In this document: in pieces, positions 60,772-64,000 of the stretch
Layout: the number at the start of each line of letters is the position of its first letter
Position numbering within the stretch: the stretch's first letter is position 1
Assembly: GCF_002305875.1 (NCBI RefSeq)
Contig: NZ_CP022098.1
Location: 5,208,001-5,272,000 of the forward strand
From: Cystobacter fuscus
Lineage (GTDB): Bacteria; Myxococcota; Myxococcia; Myxococcales; Myxococcaceae
Direction: 5' to 3'
DNA: 64,000 nucleotides
Notes under the pieces: generated by a model
What the model saw: only the letters and a program-made list of their open reading frames with translations
What the model was told of the DNA's origin: nothing
Database searches by the model: none
Position numbers and translations under genes: made by a program

Positions 60772-62691
60772 TCAGCGCGGCATGCGGTAGAGCACGATGC
60801 CCGAGCGCGGTGCTCGAAAGAGGTACTGCGCGCCGCGCTCCGCTCTCAGGGCGTACTCCGCCGCGGAGCCGCCTTCCACCCCCACCCAGCGGGGCTCGAG
60901 CGCGTCGATGCGCGCGAGGTAGCTGGCCACGTCCTGGTCGTTCGACACGTACTCCACGCGGGTGCGGTAGTCCCGGGCGAAGAACTCCCCGAGGAACACC
61001 ACCGACTGGTCATACACCACCACGTCGCCCGCCTGGAGCTCGCGCTCCATGCGCTCTCTCCACTCGGTGGGCCACAGCCAGTCCATCACCTGCCGCGTGG
61101 CGCGCTGCTCCGGACTCGAGCGCAGCAGGACGCCGAAGTGCCTCGGGAAGAGGAAGTAGTCGCGCTCGAGCACCTGGACACTCGCGCCCCGCCAGAAGGT
61201 GACGGCGGTGAGCGCGAGGAAGACGAGCGACAGGCCCAGCCGGGGTACCGCGTGCCGCAGCCGCCCCTGGAGCGCGCCCAGCGCCACCAGCCCCGCGGTG
61301 GCCACGCCCATCACGAACCTCGGCCACCAGGCCGACTGCACCGTCAGTGCCGCCAGTCCGAGCACGAGGATGGGCAGGTGCGTCTTCCAGTTCCTCGGGC
61401 GGAGCAGTCCGACGACGAGCCACGCGAGACACGGCACCAGGAGCCAGGAGAACAGCGGCCCGAAGCCTCCCGTGCGCACGTCTGGCCAGTACACCGGCTG
61501 CTCCACGTACCAACTGCGCAGGAGCTGCGCGAGCGCTCCCGGCGAGCCGAAGAAGAGCGGGCTCTCTCCCGGACGCGAGCCGTAGAAGACGGCCGGATCG
61601 AACAGGCCGGGCAGCTCGGTGCCCAGCAGCGGCAGCTTCACCTTGAAGGCCCATAGTGGGTTGCCCGTCTTCCATAGGTTCTGGAAGTACTTGAACGAGC
61701 CCACCGCCATCAGCGCGAGCACCGAGAGCACCAGGTCCCCGGCGCGCCGCCACCGCTCGCCCCGGGCGTGCCACAGCTCCAGCCCGCCCCGCACGGCCAC
61801 CCACGGCCCGAGCAGCAGCAGGTGGAAGGCGCCCGTCATCTTCGTGCCCGCGTACAGCCCGAGCGCCAGCAGGCTCATCCACCGATCCCGGGGCGTGGGC
61901 CGCTCGCGCAGGAAGAACACCGCCGCGCTCAGCAAGGCGCCGCACGCCAGGTCCACGTGCGTGCTCCACATCTGCAGGAACATGGGGGGTAGCAGCATCC
62001 ACGCCGCGCCCACTCCCGCCGCGAAGGCCGGCCGCGCGCCCACCTCCCGCGCCCAGGCCGCCGTCACCGCCGCGCCCAGCACCGCGAAGGGCAGTTGCGA
62101 GCTGTCATCCAGCCGGTTGTCCAGGGGGAAGATGCAGTTCCACGCCGCCAGCAGCTCGATGTTCTTCGGGTGGCTCTGCGTCCAGGGCACCGAGGTGTCG
62201 ATCCAGTCCAACGAGCCCATCTGGATGGCATACGCGGTGATGGGCACGTGGTACCAGACGGGATCCCACATCCAGGACCTGTAGAGCCACACCAGCAGCC
62301 CCGCGAAGAGCAGCACGACCAGGGCGACTCCCGTGGTGAGCACGACGGGCTCGCGCTCGCGCACGGCCTCGCGCAGCAGCCGGAAGGGAGCGCCCAGGTC
62401 CGAGCGGGCGAGGGCCCACGTCCGCTCAGGCCCCAGGTGCCGCGAGGCCGCGACCGCCGCGATCGCGAACCCCACGGGCGCCAGCGCTCCGAGCCACACG
62501 GGCCGCAACGCTCCCACGAGCCCCAGCGCCTGCATGGGCACGAGGAGCAGCGCGGGGGCCACGAGCAGGGTGGCGATGAGCCGGTGGAGGACACCGCGAT
62601 CCGGGTAGAGCGCCGCCGCCACCCAGAAGGCCGCGCCCAGGCACATCGCCGTTTCGACCATCCAGACGAGCCATCCCACGAGGGCCCCCAC
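60772..62691 (-). CDS. GT-C-like multi-pass membrane glycosyltransferase-like protein
   Basis: Protein of 639 residues with about a dozen membrane helices. The early WDPVWYHVPITAYAIQMGSLDWID stretch carries the acidic DxxW...H arrangement expected at the first periplasmic loop of GT39/GT83-like transferases. A soluble C-terminal domain of about 120 residues (QVMDWLWPTEWRERMERELQAGDVVVYDQSVVFLG) follows. Such proteins transfer a sugar from a lipid carrier to a protein or lipid. The substrate is unknown. It is transcribed 8 bases after menB. Confidence 0.7.
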   Translation of the reverse strand: MGALVGWLVWMVETAMCLGAAFWVAAALYPDRGVLHRLIATLLVAPALLLVPMQALGLVGALRPVWLGALAPVGFAIAAVAASRHLGPERTWALARSDLGAPFRLLREAVREREPVVLTTGVALVVLLFAGLLVWLYRSWMWDPVWYHVPITAYAIQMGSLDWIDTSVPWTQSHPKNIELLAAWNCIFPLDNRLDDSSQLPFAVLGAAVTAAWAREVGARPAFAAGVGAAWMLLPPMFLQMWSTHVDLACGALLSAAVFFLRERPTPRDRWMSLLALGLYAGTKMTGAFHLLLLGPWVAVRGGLELWHARGERWRRAGDLVLSVLALMAVGSFKYFQNLWKTGNPLWAFKVKLPLLGTELPGLFDPAVFYGSRPGESPLFFGSPGALAQLLRSWYVEQPVYWPDVRTGGFGPLFSWLLVPCLAWLVVGLLRPRNWKTHLPILVLGLAALTVQSAWWPRFVMGVATAGLVALGALQGRLRHAVPRLGLSLVFLALTAVTFWRGASVQVLERDYFLFPRHFGVLLRSSPEQRATRQVMDWLWPTEWRERMERELQAGDVVVYDQSVVFLGEFFARDYRTRVEYVSNDQDVASYLARIDALEPRWVGVEGGSAAEYALRAERGAQYLFRAPRSGIVLYRMPR

Positions 62692-62699
62692 GCCAGTCG

Positions 62700-63599
<900 letters not shown>

Positions 63600-63635
63600 G
63601 GGCGTGTCACTCCTGGCCAGAGGTCGCGGCGGACC

Positions 63636-64000
63636 CTACCGCTCCCGGTGCTCGCGCCGCCAGTGTTCCACCCGCGCCACCTGCTCGAGATCCCTCGGTG
63701 TGCCGCGTTCCCGCTTGAGCGCGAGCAGGGTGTCCAGGTCCATCACTGGCAGGCCCTGGTGCATCCGAGCCCCGGACACCAGGGCGCCGGTCTCCAGGGT
63801 GTCGTGCTCGTAGGTGCCATCGAGCACCAGGGGGCCCTTGCTCGCCCGGACATAGTACTTCCCACGTAGGGTCTCGAGATCGAGGGGGACGCCCACGGGC
63901 TCGTTCCACACGGCCAGGGCCCAGCCGTCCTCCACGAGGAGCGCCGCCCACCGCTGGAGGTTGTCGGCGGAGGGCTCGAGGAGGAGATCGCAGTCGGGCA
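63636..64000 (-). CDS. Partial nucleotidyltransferase-like gene, 5' end off the window
   Basis: The minus-strand frame is open through the right edge, so the start is missing. The visible part begins PDCDLLLEPSADNLQRW and continues EDGWALAVWNEPV, GKYYVRASKGPLVLDGTYE and MDLDTLLALKRERGTPRDLEQV. The early DCDLLLE block resembles the second aspartate region of small nucleotidyltransferases of the MNT/AbiEii type, followed by a KRERGRPKDLxDI-like tail. A toxin or transfer function is therefore possible, but without the first part this is tentative. It is 36 bases from menB. Confidence 0.55.
   Translation of the reverse strand, partial: PDCDLLLEPSADNLQRWAALLVEDGWALAVWNEPVGVPLDLETLRGKYYVRASKGPLVLDGTYEHDTLETGALVSGARMHQGLPVMDLDTLLALKRERGTPRDLEQVARVEHWRREHRER

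Overview
The window reads as a piece of a myxobacterial chromosome, most likely from the Cystobacter/Archangium group. The DNA is G+C rich with strongly G/C-biased third codon positions. The gene content also fits: secreted Rhs toxins, an M4 metalloprotease with many Ig-like domains, PAS-GAF-histidine kinase, FHA and double cyclic-nucleotide-binding proteins, many lipoproteins, and GTG/TTG starts. The organism assignment is inference. No rRNA, tRNA or CRISPR array was seen.

Region 1 (1-12.7 kb) is a polymorphic-toxin island. It holds two immunity-like genes at the left edge, a Cys-rich lipoprotein, a 2016-residue secreted Rhs protein with an ADP-ribosyltransferase-like tip, and a translationally coupled immunity gene that looks like domain 3 of elongation factor Tu. 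Then come a transposase remnant, another immunity-like gene with a strong terminator, and a displaced second Rhs C-terminal cassette with its own toxin tip and partner. That cassette is near-identical to the first Rhs gene up to the toxin junction, has no start of its own, and is split by a 648-base insertion flanked by a 30-base exact direct repeat. The island lies between two copies of the 3' end of an acyltransferase gene (1172-1657 and 12700-13184): the right copy belongs to the intact gene, the left one is a frameshifted fragment.

Region 2 (12.7-24 kb) is mostly housekeeping: acyltransferase and SDR epimerase (minus strand), mutL, a 51-residue protein with a beta-barrel protein, a TPR membrane protein, an FHA protein, greA and recG.

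Region 3 (24-38.3 kb) holds a 1111-residue HEAT-like protein set between a remnant of a pectin-lyase 3' end and an intact family-4 lyase. It continues with a lipoyl-like protein lacking the modifiable lysine, a WbuC-like cupin, a secreted amidohydrolase, and a two-gene operon of a dockerin-ended M4 protease and a lipoprotein with a cohesin-like C-terminus.

Region 4 (38.3-64 kb) holds a soluble PAS/GAF histidine kinase and a minus-strand operon of an Lgt-like protein, a radical SAM protein resembling tetraether synthase, a small membrane protein and an AlaX-type deacylase. It continues with a Rieske dioxygenase pair with an AraC regulator, an exported six-hairpin glycosidase, pcm, a zinc-ribbon protein, thrC, a secreted serine protease and a methyltransferase. 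The end of the window holds tmk, a CinA-like protein, a double cNMP-binding protein, asnS, a GT-C-like membrane protein, menB and a partial nucleotidyltransferase-like gene running off the right edge.
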